Assembly: GCA_937892915.1 (NCBI GenBank)
Contig: CALBIC010000053.1
Coordinates: 1-13,347 of the forward strand
Origin: UBA5972 sp002430125
Lineage (GTDB): Bacteria; Pseudomonadota; Alphaproteobacteria; Rhodobacterales; Rhodobacteraceae
Length of the DNA stretch: 13,347 nt
Direction: 5' to 3'
The translations under genes were made by a program, and so were the position numbers. Numbering within the stretch: the stretch's first letter is position 1; every line of letters starts with the position of its first letter. The notes under the pieces are model-generated. The model made no database searches. It had not been told where the DNA came from and saw nothing but the letters and a program-made list of their open reading frames with translations. Shown piece by piece: positions 6,186 to 13,347 of the stretch.

Positions 6186-7240
6186 CTTTTTGGCGCCCGC
6201 GCGATGACGGTTCCGGCGCGGTCGATCACCACGATATCCGTATTGATTGCACCCGCCAGAAAACTCTCGACACGCGCAAGCGCTGCATCGGCGACAGCCT
6301 GGGCCAAAGGGGCCCCACCGATTTCATAAGCTTCTAACGCTGTGTTGGCTTGCGAAACGTCTTTGACTCCCACCGCCTCGGCCAGCCCATTCAGGGCAGA
6401 AAAATCAACTTGCGACCGGTCAGAATGCAGGTCCATTGCCCCTTGCGCCAATTTGGTGATTTTTCCGATACCGCCACCAATTGTCAGACGCGCCACGGGA
6501 TGTTTTTTCAGGTATTTCAGCAATCCCCCGGCGAAATCCCCCATATCCAGCATGGCGTGATCCGGCAGGCCATAAAGCGCCTGAACCACGCGTTCAGATG
6601 TGGCCCCCGTAGCTCCGGCCACATGGGTTTGCCCACCCGCCCGCGCCACATCAATCCCGCGATGGATCGAGGCGATCCAGGCCGCGCAGGAAAACGGCCG
6701 CACCACGCCGGTGGTTCCCAATACCGACAGACCGCCGACGATACCAAGGCGCGGGTTCCAGGTTTTTTCGGCCAGCTTCTGACCGCCGGGGATCGAAATT
6801 GTGATTGCGATATCAGGTGCGTGGCCATAAATTGCGGCACATTCTAGAACCACATCAGTCATCAATTGACGCGGTACGGGGTTGATCGCAGGCTCGCCCA
6901 CTGCAATCGGCAGGCCGGGTTTGGTGATGGTGCCAACGCCGTCGCCTGCATGGAAACTGAGGCCTGTTCCCCGCATCTGAACCCGCGCAATAATCAGTGC
7001 GCCGTGCGTTACATCGGGGTCGTCACCTGCGTCCTTTATCACGCCGGCCTCGGCCCAGCCTGGACCCTGATCAATAAAAGCCAGCGGGAAAACCGGTGTT
7101 TCGCCCTTGGGCAAGGTTATCCCAATCTCAGCCGGAAATTCGCCACTCCACAATGCCATTAACGCCGCCTTGGTGGCAGCGGTCGCACAGGCGCCTGTGG
7201 TCCAGCCCCGGCGCAGTTCTGTTATTGGCTTTCGGCTCAT
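6182..7240 (-). CDS. cbiD: Cobalt-precorrin-5B C1-methyltransferase (CbiD)
   Basis: CbiD performs the S-adenosylmethionine-dependent C1 methylation during ring contraction in corrin synthesis. The 352-residue product starts with the signature LRRGWTTGACATAATKAAL (9-27) and continues with GDGVGTITKPGLPIAVGEPAIN (99-120), SVLGTTGVVRPFS (172-184), MLDMGDFAGGLLKYLKK (230-246) and IGGGIGKITKLAQGAMDLHS (254-273). Length is typical. I set the start at ATG 7240, where the family begins; the frame stays open to 7468, but that part lies in the divergent cobB gene. There is no Shine-Dalgarno before 7240. A promoter ends only seven bases away, which suggests leaderless translation. It heads a four-gene chain with cobK. 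CbiD belongs to the anaerobic-type enzyme set but is often found in Rhodobacterales. Confidence 0.95.
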   Translation of the reverse strand: MSRKPITELRRGWTTGACATAATKAALMALWSGEFPAEIGITLPKGETPVFPLAFIDQGPGWAEAGVIKDAGDDPDVTHGALIIARVQMRGTGLSFHAGDGVGTITKPGLPIAVGEPAINPVPRQLMTDVVLECAAIYGHAPDIAITISIPGGQKLAEKTWNPRLGIVGGLSVLGTTGVVRPFSCAAWIASIHRGIDVARAGGQTHVAGATGATSERVVQALYGLPDHAMLDMGDFAGGLLKYLKKHPVARLTIGGGIGKITKLAQGAMDLHSDRSQVDFSALNGLAEAVGVKDVSQANTALEAYEIGGAPLAQAVADAALARVESFLAGAINTDIVVIDRAGTVIARAPKR

Positions 7241-7247
7241 GGAAAGA

Positions 7248-7277
7248 ACTATAGGCGGCTTCGCTGCGCGCGTCCAA
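7248..7277 (-). promoter_or_regulatory. Promoter of the cbiD operon, giving a probable leaderless mRNA
   Basis: On the minus strand TTGGAC (7277-7272), an 18-bp spacer and TATAGT (7253-7248) match sigma-70 consensus well (four of six and five of six). The expected start point, about seven bases downstream, is at or next to the cbiD ATG at 7240. No ribosome-binding site exists in that gap. Confidence 0.55.
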
Positions 7278-7281
7278 GGGG

Positions 7282-7310
7282 TTTTCGGGCCGCATTCGGG
7301 GTGCCATAAT
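7282..7310 (+). promoter_or_regulatory. Weak candidate promoter for cobB
   Basis: CATAAT (7305-7310) is a good -10 element. The hexamer 17 bp upstream, TTTTCG (7282-7287), is a poor -35 match, so an activator may be needed or the site may be wrong. A small GGGG-TTGATT-CCCC hairpin (7314-7327) follows in the presumed leader, before AAGGTG and the cobB ATG. Confidence 0.25.
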
Positions 7311-7349
7311 GGCGGGGTTGATTCCCCTTCAGCAAAAAGGTGTCCTGCC

Positions 7350-8630
7350 ATGGCAAATGGAAGCGGTTTGATCCTGTCAGCCCCGGCATCGGGCAGCGGC
7401 AAGACGACGTTGACCCTTGGGATTTTACGGGCGCTTAAGCTGCGCGGCGTGGATGTGCGATCCGCCAAATCAGGGCCGGATTACATTGATCCACGGTTTC
7501 ATGCAGCAGCCAGTGGGCAGGCCTGCCTGAACCTTGATGCATGGGCAATGACGCCGGATCGCCTGCGCGCGCTTGCGTCGGGTCCCGGCACATTGTTAAT
7601 CGAAGGCGCGATGGGGTTATTTGATGGTGCGCCGCCTTCGGGCAAAGGTGCCACTGCGGATTTGGCGCGCCATTTGGGCTTGCCGGTTGTGCTGATAATC
7701 GACACGGCCAAGCAGTCGCAATCTGTGGCAGCGGTAGCGATGGGTTTCGCCCGTCATCAACCGGATGTCCGGGTTGTCGGGGTGATCCTCAACAATACGG
7801 GCTCGGACCGGCACGAGAAAATGTTGCGCGACGCGCTTTTGCCAACCGGCCTGCCAGTTCTGGGGTCTGTAAGGCGGCAAGCGGGCCTTGCGCATCCTTC
7901 GCGGCATCTGGGTCTGGTGCAGGCAGACGAGCGGCCGGACCTTGAGGATTTTCTGGACCATGTGGCCACAATAGTCAGTCAAAGCATTGATTTGGAAACG
8001 CTTTTGGCTTTGGCATCGCCTTTACCGTCACGTGACGGCAACGGCGTGGCAATGCCACCACCCGCACAACGAATTTCCGTGGCGCACGATGCGGCTTTTG
8101 CATTTGCCTATCCACATCTTTTGGCCGATTGGCAGGCGGCTGGAGCCGAGATCAACCTGTTTTCTCCACTGGCAGATCAGGCCCCGCCACCTTGTGATTT
8201 GGTTTTCCTACCCGGCGGATATCCAGAATTGCATGCCGGGCGGCTGTCTGGGAATGCCGCATTTCTTTCAGGGCTGCGACAGGCGGCTGAAACCGGTGCT
8301 GTTTATGGTGAATGCGGCGGCTACATGGTTCTGGGCGACAGCCTGACGGACGCTGAGGGTCGCGTGCACTCAATGACCGGTTTATTGCGGCTGGAAACCA
8401 GTTTTGCTGCGCGTAAATTGCATCTGGGATATCGGCATTTGGTGGCACTTGGCGGTCTTTGGCAGGGCGAGTTAAACGGGCACGAGTTTCACTATGCAAC
8501 CACCCTAAAGGCACAGGGGCAGGCATTGTTTAATGCCCGCAATGCGGAAGGCGAAACCCTGCCGGATATGGGGCTGCGGACAGGTCGGGTAAGTGGGTCT
8601 TTCGCGCATGTGATTGACCGCGCGGTTTAG
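7350..8630 (+). CDS. cobB: Cobyrinate a,c-diamide synthase (CobB/CbiA family)
   Basis: This enzyme amidates the a and c side chains of (hydrogeno)cobyrinic acid using ATP and glutamine. The 426-residue protein has an N-terminal ATPase domain with P-loop APASGSGKTTLTLGIL (11-26), SAKSGPDYIDPRFH (38-51) and LIEGAMGLFDG (83-93). The C-terminal class I glutamine amidotransferase domain has VFLPGGYPELHAGRLSGN (285-302), nucleophile C322 in YGECGGYMVLG, and the closing motif SGSFAHVI with candidate catalytic H420. GHEFHY (377-382) is also family-typical. I chose ATG 7350, with AAGGTG at 7336-7341, since the sequence upstream to 7107 is the reverse of cbiD. It is divergent from cbiD, sharing a 109-bp intergenic region, so both arms can be controlled together. 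The MFS gene follows 39 bp downstream. Confidence 0.94.
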   Translation: MANGSGLILSAPASGSGKTTLTLGILRALKLRGVDVRSAKSGPDYIDPRFHAAASGQACLNLDAWAMTPDRLRALASGPGTLLIEGAMGLFDGAPPSGKGATADLARHLGLPVVLIIDTAKQSQSVAAVAMGFARHQPDVRVVGVILNNTGSDRHEKMLRDALLPTGLPVLGSVRRQAGLAHPSRHLGLVQADERPDLEDFLDHVATIVSQSIDLETLLALASPLPSRDGNGVAMPPPAQRISVAHDAAFAFAYPHLLADWQAAGAEINLFSPLADQAPPPCDLVFLPGGYPELHAGRLSGNAAFLSGLRQAAETGAVYGECGGYMVLGDSLTDAEGRVHSMTGLLRLETSFAARKLHLGYRHLVALGGLWQGELNGHEFHYATTLKAQGQALFNARNAEGETLPDMGLRTGRVSGSFAHVIDRAV

Positions 8631-8669
8631 GGGTTTCGCCCGCCTGAAACTGCCGATAACCATTGGCGC

Positions 8670-9881
8670 ATGACAGATATGACAGCTTCCGATTCACGCG
8701 CGCGGCGCAATGTAATGGTCCTTGTGATAGCCCAGGCGTTGCTTGGCGCGCAAATGCCAATGATTTTTGTGTTGGGAGGGCTGGCCGGGCAATCACTGGC
8801 CTCAAACCCCTGCTGGGGAACTTTGCCTATTTCGCTGATCGTGTTTGGATCAATGACTACCGCCCCCTGGATGTCGCAGGTGATGCAGAAATGGGGCCGT
8901 CGGGTCGGGTTTTACTGCGGGATCACCGGCGGCGCGGTTGGGGCGGCAATCGCGGCTTATGCGTTGAGCGTTGCATCGTTTCCGCTGTTTCTGTTGGGGT
9001 CGTACTTTACCGGCATCTATATGTCTGCACACGGCTTTTACCGCTTTGCAGCTGTGGATACCGCCAGCGAAGGCTTTCGCCCGAAAGCCATGTCGTACGT
9101 GATGGCAGGTGGTCTGGTATCGGCAATCATTGGTCCGCAACTGGCCACAGCATCCGATCTTTGGCTGGCTGTGCCGATCATGGGTACCTATCTGACGGTC
9201 GTGGCGATCAACCTGACGGGGTTTGTGTTGTTTCTGTTTCTGGACATTCCGACCCCGGAAAAACCCAGGATTGGGGCACTTGCCGGACGCACGCGGCTTG
9301 AAATGCTGAAGACTCCGCGCATTTTGGTGGCAGTCATTGCGGCCATGGTGTCCTATTCACTGATGAACCTTGTGATGACCTCGACGCCTTTGGCGGTCGT
9401 GGGTTGCGGGTTTGACAAAGTGACCGCCGGACATGTGGTGTCTGCGCATGTCTTGGCAATGTATATACCGTCGTTCTTTACCGGTCATGTCATAGCCCGG
9501 TTTGGGGCCGAAAAGGTCGTGGCAATAGGTTTGACGATACTTGCCGCCGCCGGTTTGGTTGGCCTTGCTGGCGTCGATATCCTGAATTTTTATGTGGCTT
9601 TGATGCTGTTGGGGATCGGCTGGAATTTCGGCTTTATCGGCGCCTCGACCATGTTGTCCGGCGCGCATAGTGTTGAAGAACGTGGTCGCATTCAGGGCAT
9701 TAACGATATGATCGTATTTGGCTGTGTGACGCTGGCATCGCTGTCATCCGGTCTGTTGATGAATTGTTCAGGCTCAACAGTTGTCGCTGGATGGACGGCT
9801 GTGAACCTTGCGATGATCCCACTATTGGCTTTGGCAGGCGCTGCCCTGATCTGGCTGGTGATGCGCCCGCAAGAAGCTTAG
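8670..9881 (+). CDS. Major facilitator superfamily transporter
   Basis: The 403-residue product has about twelve hydrophobic segments in two halves, joined by a polar stretch near residues 190-215 (DIPTPEKPRIGALAGRTRLE). The loop after the second helix, QVMQKWGRRVGFYCG (70-84), is the MFS motif A equivalent. A related loop in the second half is VIARFGAEKVVAIG (about 275-290). Both ends are cytoplasmic in style, and there is no signal peptide. The substrate cannot be read from sequence. The gene starts 39 bp after cobB on the same strand, so cotranscription is likely, but a link to corrinoid or cobalt movement would be a guess. ATG 8670 has no strong ribosome site; ATG 8679, three codons later, is an alternative. 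A strong hairpin follows the stop. Confidence 0.87.
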   Translation: MTDMTASDSRARRNVMVLVIAQALLGAQMPMIFVLGGLAGQSLASNPCWGTLPISLIVFGSMTTAPWMSQVMQKWGRRVGFYCGITGGAVGAAIAAYALSVASFPLFLLGSYFTGIYMSAHGFYRFAAVDTASEGFRPKAMSYVMAGGLVSAIIGPQLATASDLWLAVPIMGTYLTVVAINLTGFVLFLFLDIPTPEKPRIGALAGRTRLEMLKTPRILVAVIAAMVSYSLMNLVMTSTPLAVVGCGFDKVTAGHVVSAHVLAMYIPSFFTGHVIARFGAEKVVAIGLTILAAAGLVGLAGVDILNFYVALMLLGIGWNFGFIGASTMLSGAHSVEERGRIQGINDMIVFGCVTLASLSSGLLMNCSGSTVVAGWTAVNLAMIPLLALAGAALIWLVMRPQEA

Positions 9882-9917
9882 GTAAAACTGCCCCGCGCAA
9901 AGGCGCGAGGGCGGTGG

Positions 9918-9965
9918 CTGGAGGGGGCTGTCTGCCCCCTCCAGACCTCCCCCGAGAGTATTTTT
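9918..9965 (+). terminator. Strong hairpin with downstream T-run after the MFS gene
   Basis: CTGGAGGGGGC (9918-9928) and GCCCCCTCCAG (9934-9944) form a perfect 11-pair stem with a five-base loop. CCTCCCCCGAGAGTATTTTTG follows, placing five Ts about 17 bases after the stem. It lies between the convergent MFS and synthase-like genes. The stem and the 'CCCCCGAG(G/A)-TATTT' tail resemble the element at 2014-2200, so it may be both a terminator and a family-specific intergenic repeat. Confidence 0.55.
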
Positions 9966-9980
9966 GAAACTATGATGCAG

Positions 9981-10751
9981 CTACCAGGTGCTGAGCGCCG
10001 TTTTGGTAATCAATGTCGTACGGCGGGCGAATTCCGAAGGTCTGAGGCGACTTTGCAGGACCACATGTGGATTTTCCGCAGCCCGGCGCAAGATAGAACC
10101 CGCCAGCCAACCAGCGCGCAACGCAGGCGCAAGGGCCTTTGGCAGCTTGGCTTTCTTAGCCATTTCAAGGCTGGCAAGCGCTGATTGCGCGAGGCTTTGG
10201 ATCGCATCAGGTGTTGTGTCGGGCAAGGTTTGTCGCCCGGCAAGGATCAGGGCAGGCAAGGCTTGCAACAGGGCAGCCGTACCAAAGGCAAAGCCGGCCT
10301 TGCGACAGGTGGTTTCAGTTTCACCTCTAGCGCCCAAACTGAGGGCCGCAAGCCAAAGCAGGTTTCCGGCGGTGTCGTCAATGTAGTGGATTAGTGCCTT
10401 TTGCGACACATGCGGTTCTGGGTAAATGTCAAATTGTCGGGCAGTGACCATACGGGCCAAAAGGGTCGTTGGCAGCGTAAGGTCGCGGGCGATTTCGGCC
10501 AGCGGCCCGGCAACCTCGTGGGCACGCGGCGGTCTGCTTGCCGCTATGTCTTCAACGGCATCGGCCCAGAATTGCAGGCGCATTTCGGCGATCATCGGCT
10601 CGGCTGTGACCCAAGCAACCCGCGCCAGTTCCAAATTGAAGGCGTAAAGCACCAACAATTGTGCGCGCTGGTTAACCGGCGCTGTCATTGCCGATAAAAA
10701 TCGATCAGGATCACCCTGCCGCACGAGCGCTGCACAGGCGTCAATCGTCAT
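9981..10751 (-). CDS. Squalene/phytoene synthase-fold protein, NDUFAF6-like
   Basis: This 256-residue protein has the all-helical isoprenoid synthase fold by similarity, but its best visible resemblance is to the complex I assembly factor NDUFAF6. It has LVLYAFNLELARV (33-45), IAEMRLQFWADAVEDI (54-69), a conserved-looking YIDDTAGNLLWLAALSLG (123-140), and AFGTAALLQALPALILAGRQTLP (155-177). In true squalene or phytoene synthases two Asp-rich motifs bind the Mg-diphosphates. Here the first reads AFNLELARV with no DDxxD, and the second region reads ALLQALPALI, so catalysis is doubtful. A plausible role is assembly of respiratory NADH dehydrogenase, but that is inference. The ATG overlaps the stop of the upstream hydrolase as ATGA (10748-10751). 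No other carotenoid or hopanoid gene is in the window. Confidence 0.76.
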   Translation of the reverse strand: MTIDACAALVRQGDPDRFLSAMTAPVNQRAQLLVLYAFNLELARVAWVTAEPMIAEMRLQFWADAVEDIAASRPPRAHEVAGPLAEIARDLTLPTTLLARMVTARQFDIYPEPHVSQKALIHYIDDTAGNLLWLAALSLGARGETETTCRKAGFAFGTAALLQALPALILAGRQTLPDTTPDAIQSLAQSALASLEMAKKAKLPKALAPALRAGWLAGSILRRAAENPHVVLQSRLRPSEFARRTTLITKTALSTW

Positions 10752-11740
10752 TTGAGCGACGCAAGAAAACCAGTAATCGCAATAGCGGTTTCAGGCGCGT
10801 TGACAATATCCAGATGCGACACGCTCTGGATCAACTGGTACTGGCCTTTATCGGTAACGCTGGACATCAATGGTTGGTAGGCTTCGGCGACAAAGGCCTC
10901 GTCCTTGCTGCCTGCAATCAGCAGAAACCGCGGCAGCTTGGCAATATCCACAAGGTATTTCGCTCGCGGTGCAAAGGCTGCGACCATTCGATAGCTATAG
11001 GCGCGCGTCGCAGTTGCCCCCAACGGGCCGTCAAGCACCAATTTAGGAAAGGCAAACTCCATCGCTGTCAGGTAATCAAGGGTTTTGATCCCAAGCATGT
11101 TCAACATGGATATCCCGATGATCCGCCGCGTCAACGGATGCGCCCAGCCACCCGAATTTGGCCGCGTTGTCGGGGCGTTATATTTCAGAAACGGCGCCAT
11201 CAGCACGGCGGCGTCGGCCAGATCGCGGTGCGCGCCGCCAGCAAACCGCACGACCATACCGCCACCCGAGGAATGGCCGGCCAACACGACCTTTTGTCCG
11301 GGTTTGCGTTGGGCTGTTATCAATGCCGCGATATCGTCTTCCAATTGCGTGGTGTAATCGACATCGCCGCGTCGCAAAGCATGCGGTCCGTGGCCGCGCA
11401 TATCTGGCGCGACGACATCGGCAAAAGGCTGCAACGCCTTGGCCAACCCGGCAAACTGCAACCCGTGCCAGCCTGAGCCGTGGATCAGGATAACCAGCGG
11501 CGCGACCTTGGCTGTTGACGGATAAAGCCTCGCCCATTGCGACACACCCTGGCCGGTCGGGATTTCCACCAATTGTGACGGCTCGGCTGTTTGCGTCGCC
11601 GTCTGGCGGCTGAAATCCAGACTATTCCCCTTGGCGACTGGGTGACTTGGCCGCTGTGAAACGATCAGACCAAGCGCAATCGCAATCTGGACCGCCAATG
11701 CACTGACGATAACAATAACCGCGGTGACAAATATCTTCAT
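10748..11740 (-). CDS. Membrane-anchored alpha/beta hydrolase
   Basis: A 330-residue protein with an N-terminal hydrophobic helix (FVTAVIVIVSALAVQIAIAL, about 4-23), which should act as an uncleaved anchor holding the hydrolase domain at the membrane, possibly on the periplasmic side. The hydrolase core has the oxyanion segment LVILIHGSGWHGLQ (82-95), VVAPDMRGHG (109-118), the nucleophile elbow GHSSGG with S157, an acid candidate D280 (GSKDEAF) and H309 (SVSHLDIV). The fold and triad are clear but the substrate is not; lysophospholipase-like esterase activity is one possibility. The start overlaps the cimA stop as ATGA at 11737-11740, and its stop overlaps the next gene likewise, so it is the middle member of a translationally coupled trio. 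Confidence 0.86.
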   Translation of the reverse strand: MKIFVTAVIVIVSALAVQIAIALGLIVSQRPSHPVAKGNSLDFSRQTATQTAEPSQLVEIPTGQGVSQWARLYPSTAKVAPLVILIHGSGWHGLQFAGLAKALQPFADVVAPDMRGHGPHALRRGDVDYTTQLEDDIAALITAQRKPGQKVVLAGHSSGGGMVVRFAGGAHRDLADAAVLMAPFLKYNAPTTRPNSGGWAHPLTRRIIGISMLNMLGIKTLDYLTAMEFAFPKLVLDGPLGATATRAYSYRMVAAFAPRAKYLVDIAKLPRFLLIAGSKDEAFVAEAYQPLMSSVTDKGQYQLIQSVSHLDIVNAPETAIAITGFLASLK

Positions 11741-13347
11741 TTGGCGACCTTTACGTCGTCGCGGATCAGTTTCCAGTTAATCGCATCAAGCAACGCCTGA
11801 AACGAGGCATCGACGATATTTGCGGATACGCCAACGGTTGACCAGCGATGCCCCACGCTGTCTTCGCTGTCGATGATGACACGGGTCACCGCCTCGGTGC
11901 CGCCATTGGTGATGCGGACGCGAAAATCAACCAGTCTCATGTCGTCGATACAGGTCTGATAGGGGCCCAGATCTTTGGCCAGCGCCTTGGCCAGCGCGTT
12001 GACCGGGCCTGAGTCCTGGCCCAGATCGTCCAGCGAATCCGATACCGACAGAACCTTTTTGCCGGCGATTTTGACGGCAACCACAGCTTCGGACAGCGTG
12101 ACCATTTCATCGCGTTTGTTTTTGCGCCGCTCGACCGTGACGCGGTAACGTTTGACCTCAAAGAACGCTGGCAACTGGCCCAGTTCACGGCGCGCCAACA
12201 ACTCGAAACTGGCCTGTGCGGTGTCATAGGCATAGCCGCGGTCTTCGCGGTCTTTGATGTCGTCAAGGATGCGGGCCAGTCGCGGGTCGGCGTCGTCGAC
12301 CGTGATCCCTGCAAAGGATAAGCGTTGCCGGAGGTTCGCCTGCCCGGCCTGATTTGACATCGGAATAACCCGCGCATTCCCGGTAACCGAGGGCTCGATA
12401 TGCTCGTAAGTTGACGGGTCCTTGGCAATGGCCGAAGCATGTAATCCCGCCTTGTGCGCAAAAGCCGAGGCGCCGACATAGGGCGCCGATTTATTTGGCA
12501 CCCGGTTTAGGATATCGTCCAGCAAGCGGCTGATCTTGGTCAGGGATTTCAAGCCATCCTGTGTAACGCCGATCTGAAACTGCGACGCATAGGGTTCTTT
12601 CAACAGCAATGTCGGGATCAGGGTTATCAGATTGGCATTGCCGCAGCGTTCGCCAAGGCCGTTCAGTGTCCCTTGGATTTGGCGCGCGCCAGCCTCGACT
12701 GCCGCCAGTGAATTGGCCACGGCATGGCCGGTATCGTCATGGGTGTGGATGCCGATATTTTCGCCGGGAATACCGGATGCGATCACTGTTTTGGTGATGT
12801 CGCGCACTTCATTTGGCAAGGTGCCGCCATTGGTGTCGCACAGCACGACCCAGCGAGCGCCAGCGCCGTAGGCGACCCGCAGGCAGTCCAGCGCATAGGT
12901 CGGATTAGCTTTATAGCCGTCGAAAAAATGTTCCGCGTCAAACAGCGCCTCGCGGCCTTGGGCGACCAAATGTTTGATAGATTTCGCAATGTTTTCTAGG
13001 TTTTCGGCAAGCGTGATGCCCAGCGCCTTGGTGACGTGGAAATCATGGGTCTTGCCGACAAGGCAAACGGCGGGCGTGTTGGCGTTGAGCACGGCGGCCA
13101 GCACGTCGTCGTTTTCCGCCGACCGACCGGCGCGTTTGGTCATGCCAAAGGCGGTAAAGGTGGCGCGGGTTTTGGGGGCAGCATTGAAGAAATCGCTGTC
13201 GGTCGGATTGGCCCCGGGCCAGCCGCCTTCGATATAGTCAACACCGAGCTGATCGAGCGCCTCGGCAATGCGGGTTTTATCCGCAACAGTGAAGTCAACA
13301 CCCTGGGTCTGCTGGCCATCGCGCAGGGTGGTGTCAAAGAGGGAGAG
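11737..13347 (-). CDS. cimA: Citramalate synthase, 5' end outside the window
   Basis: A 2-isopropylmalate-synthase-family enzyme of the CimA type, which condenses pyruvate and acetyl-CoA to (R)-citramalate, a threonine-independent entry to isoleucine. The 536 visible residues begin at LSLFDTTLRDGQQTQGVDFT, so only a few N-terminal residues are missing. Metal and substrate motifs are DTTLRDGQQ (5-13), YIEGGWPGANPTDSDFF (44-60), and the metal-binding HTHDDTGHAVANS (201-213). GTLNGLGERCGNANL (226-240) and AEHFFDGYKANPTYALDC (138-155) fit the CimA branch better than LeuA. The last roughly 140 residues form the LeuA-type allosteric domain, so feedback control by a branched-chain amino acid is expected. 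An ATG at 13143 is internal, not the start: upstream codons continue the conserved barrel. The stop overlaps the hydrolase start. Confidence 0.93.
   Translation of the reverse strand, partial: LSLFDTTLRDGQQTQGVDFTVADKTRIAEALDQLGVDYIEGGWPGANPTDSDFFNAAPKTRATFTAFGMTKRAGRSAENDDVLAAVLNANTPAVCLVGKTHDFHVTKALGITLAENLENIAKSIKHLVAQGREALFDAEHFFDGYKANPTYALDCLRVAYGAGARWVVLCDTNGGTLPNEVRDITKTVIASGIPGENIGIHTHDDTGHAVANSLAAVEAGARQIQGTLNGLGERCGNANLITLIPTLLLKEPYASQFQIGVTQDGLKSLTKISRLLDDILNRVPNKSAPYVGASAFAHKAGLHASAIAKDPSTYEHIEPSVTGNARVIPMSNQAGQANLRQRLSFAGITVDDADPRLARILDDIKDREDRGYAYDTAQASFELLARRELGQLPAFFEVKRYRVTVERRKNKRDEMVTLSEAVVAVKIAGKKVLSVSDSLDDLGQDSGPVNALAKALAKDLGPYQTCIDDMRLVDFRVRITNGGTEAVTRVIIDSEDSVGHRWSTVGVSANIVDASFQALLDAINWKLIRDDVKVAK

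Noticed and set aside
7107..7349. Upstream extension of cobB by 81 codons
   Set aside because: The extension is the reverse of cbiD coding sequence and of the intergenic region, and a ribosome site fits ATG 7350.
7241..7349. Cobalamin riboswitch between cbiD and cobB
   Set aside because: Only 109 bp are available, the cbiD side has no leader, and I saw no B12-box-like sequence.
7241..7468. Upstream extension of cbiD by 76 codons
   Set aside because: It would lie inside cobB, and family similarity starts at MSRKPITELRRGWTTG.
10688..10751. Phytoene or squalene synthase as a sign of a carotenoid or hopanoid cluster
   Set aside because: The metal-binding aspartate motifs are absent and no neighbouring isoprenoid gene exists; NDUFAF6-like is the better reading.
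10688..11476. A 262-codon plus-strand reading frame opposite the alpha/beta hydrolase
   Set aside because: It is antisense to a clear hydrolase with an intact catalytic triad, and its product is rich in Arg, His and Gln with no recognisable motif.

Overview
The window looks like a chromosomal segment from an alphaproteobacterium of the Rhodobacterales (Roseobacter-type). I base this on the mix of genes (cbiD/cobK/cobB, a Rhodobacterales-style HNH protein, a DsbB/YqaA pair, a CimA-type synthase), a moderately GC-rich composition, and GGGGGC-hairpin intergenic elements that end in a 'GATATTTGG'-like tail. Species cannot be assigned from sequence alone.

Layout. At the left edge, on the minus strand, a truncated P4-type tyrosine integrase sits immediately 3' of a tRNA-Leu(CAA) gene. 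Between them are repeated TACCCCCAA boxes that look like integrase arm sites. This is the end, or the scar, of an island integrated in the tRNA. To the right, yqaA (DedA/VTT membrane protein) and dsbB (quinone-linked disulfide oxidase) form a plus-strand overlapping pair. A 190-bp array of small hairpins separates them from a minus-strand pair: an HNH nuclease followed by a compact reductive-dehalogenase-like corrinoid/iron-sulfur protein.

The centre is a cobalamin locus. On the minus strand, cbiD, cobK, an AlkA-like DNA glycosylase and a carboxylesterase are chained by four-base ATGA overlaps. A good promoter sits so close to the cbiD start that the mRNA is probably leaderless. Divergently, cobB (cobyrinate a,c-diamide synthase) is followed by an MFS transporter. 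A strong hairpin then separates these from a third ATGA-chained minus-strand operon at the right edge: cimA (citramalate synthase, start outside the window), a membrane-anchored alpha/beta hydrolase, and a squalene/phytoene-synthase-fold protein that resembles the complex I assembly factor NDUFAF6 more than a prenyl synthase.

The most interesting item is the reductive-dehalogenase-like protein. It has no Tat signal and no visible anchor subunit, it keeps the Tyr/Asn/Arg spacing of PceA-type enzymes and both iron-sulfur motifs, and it lies just downstream of genes for making its presumed cofactor, a corrinoid. This is a small variant of a known family, not a wholly new system. I saw no CRISPR array, rRNA, complete mobile element or cobalamin riboswitch.
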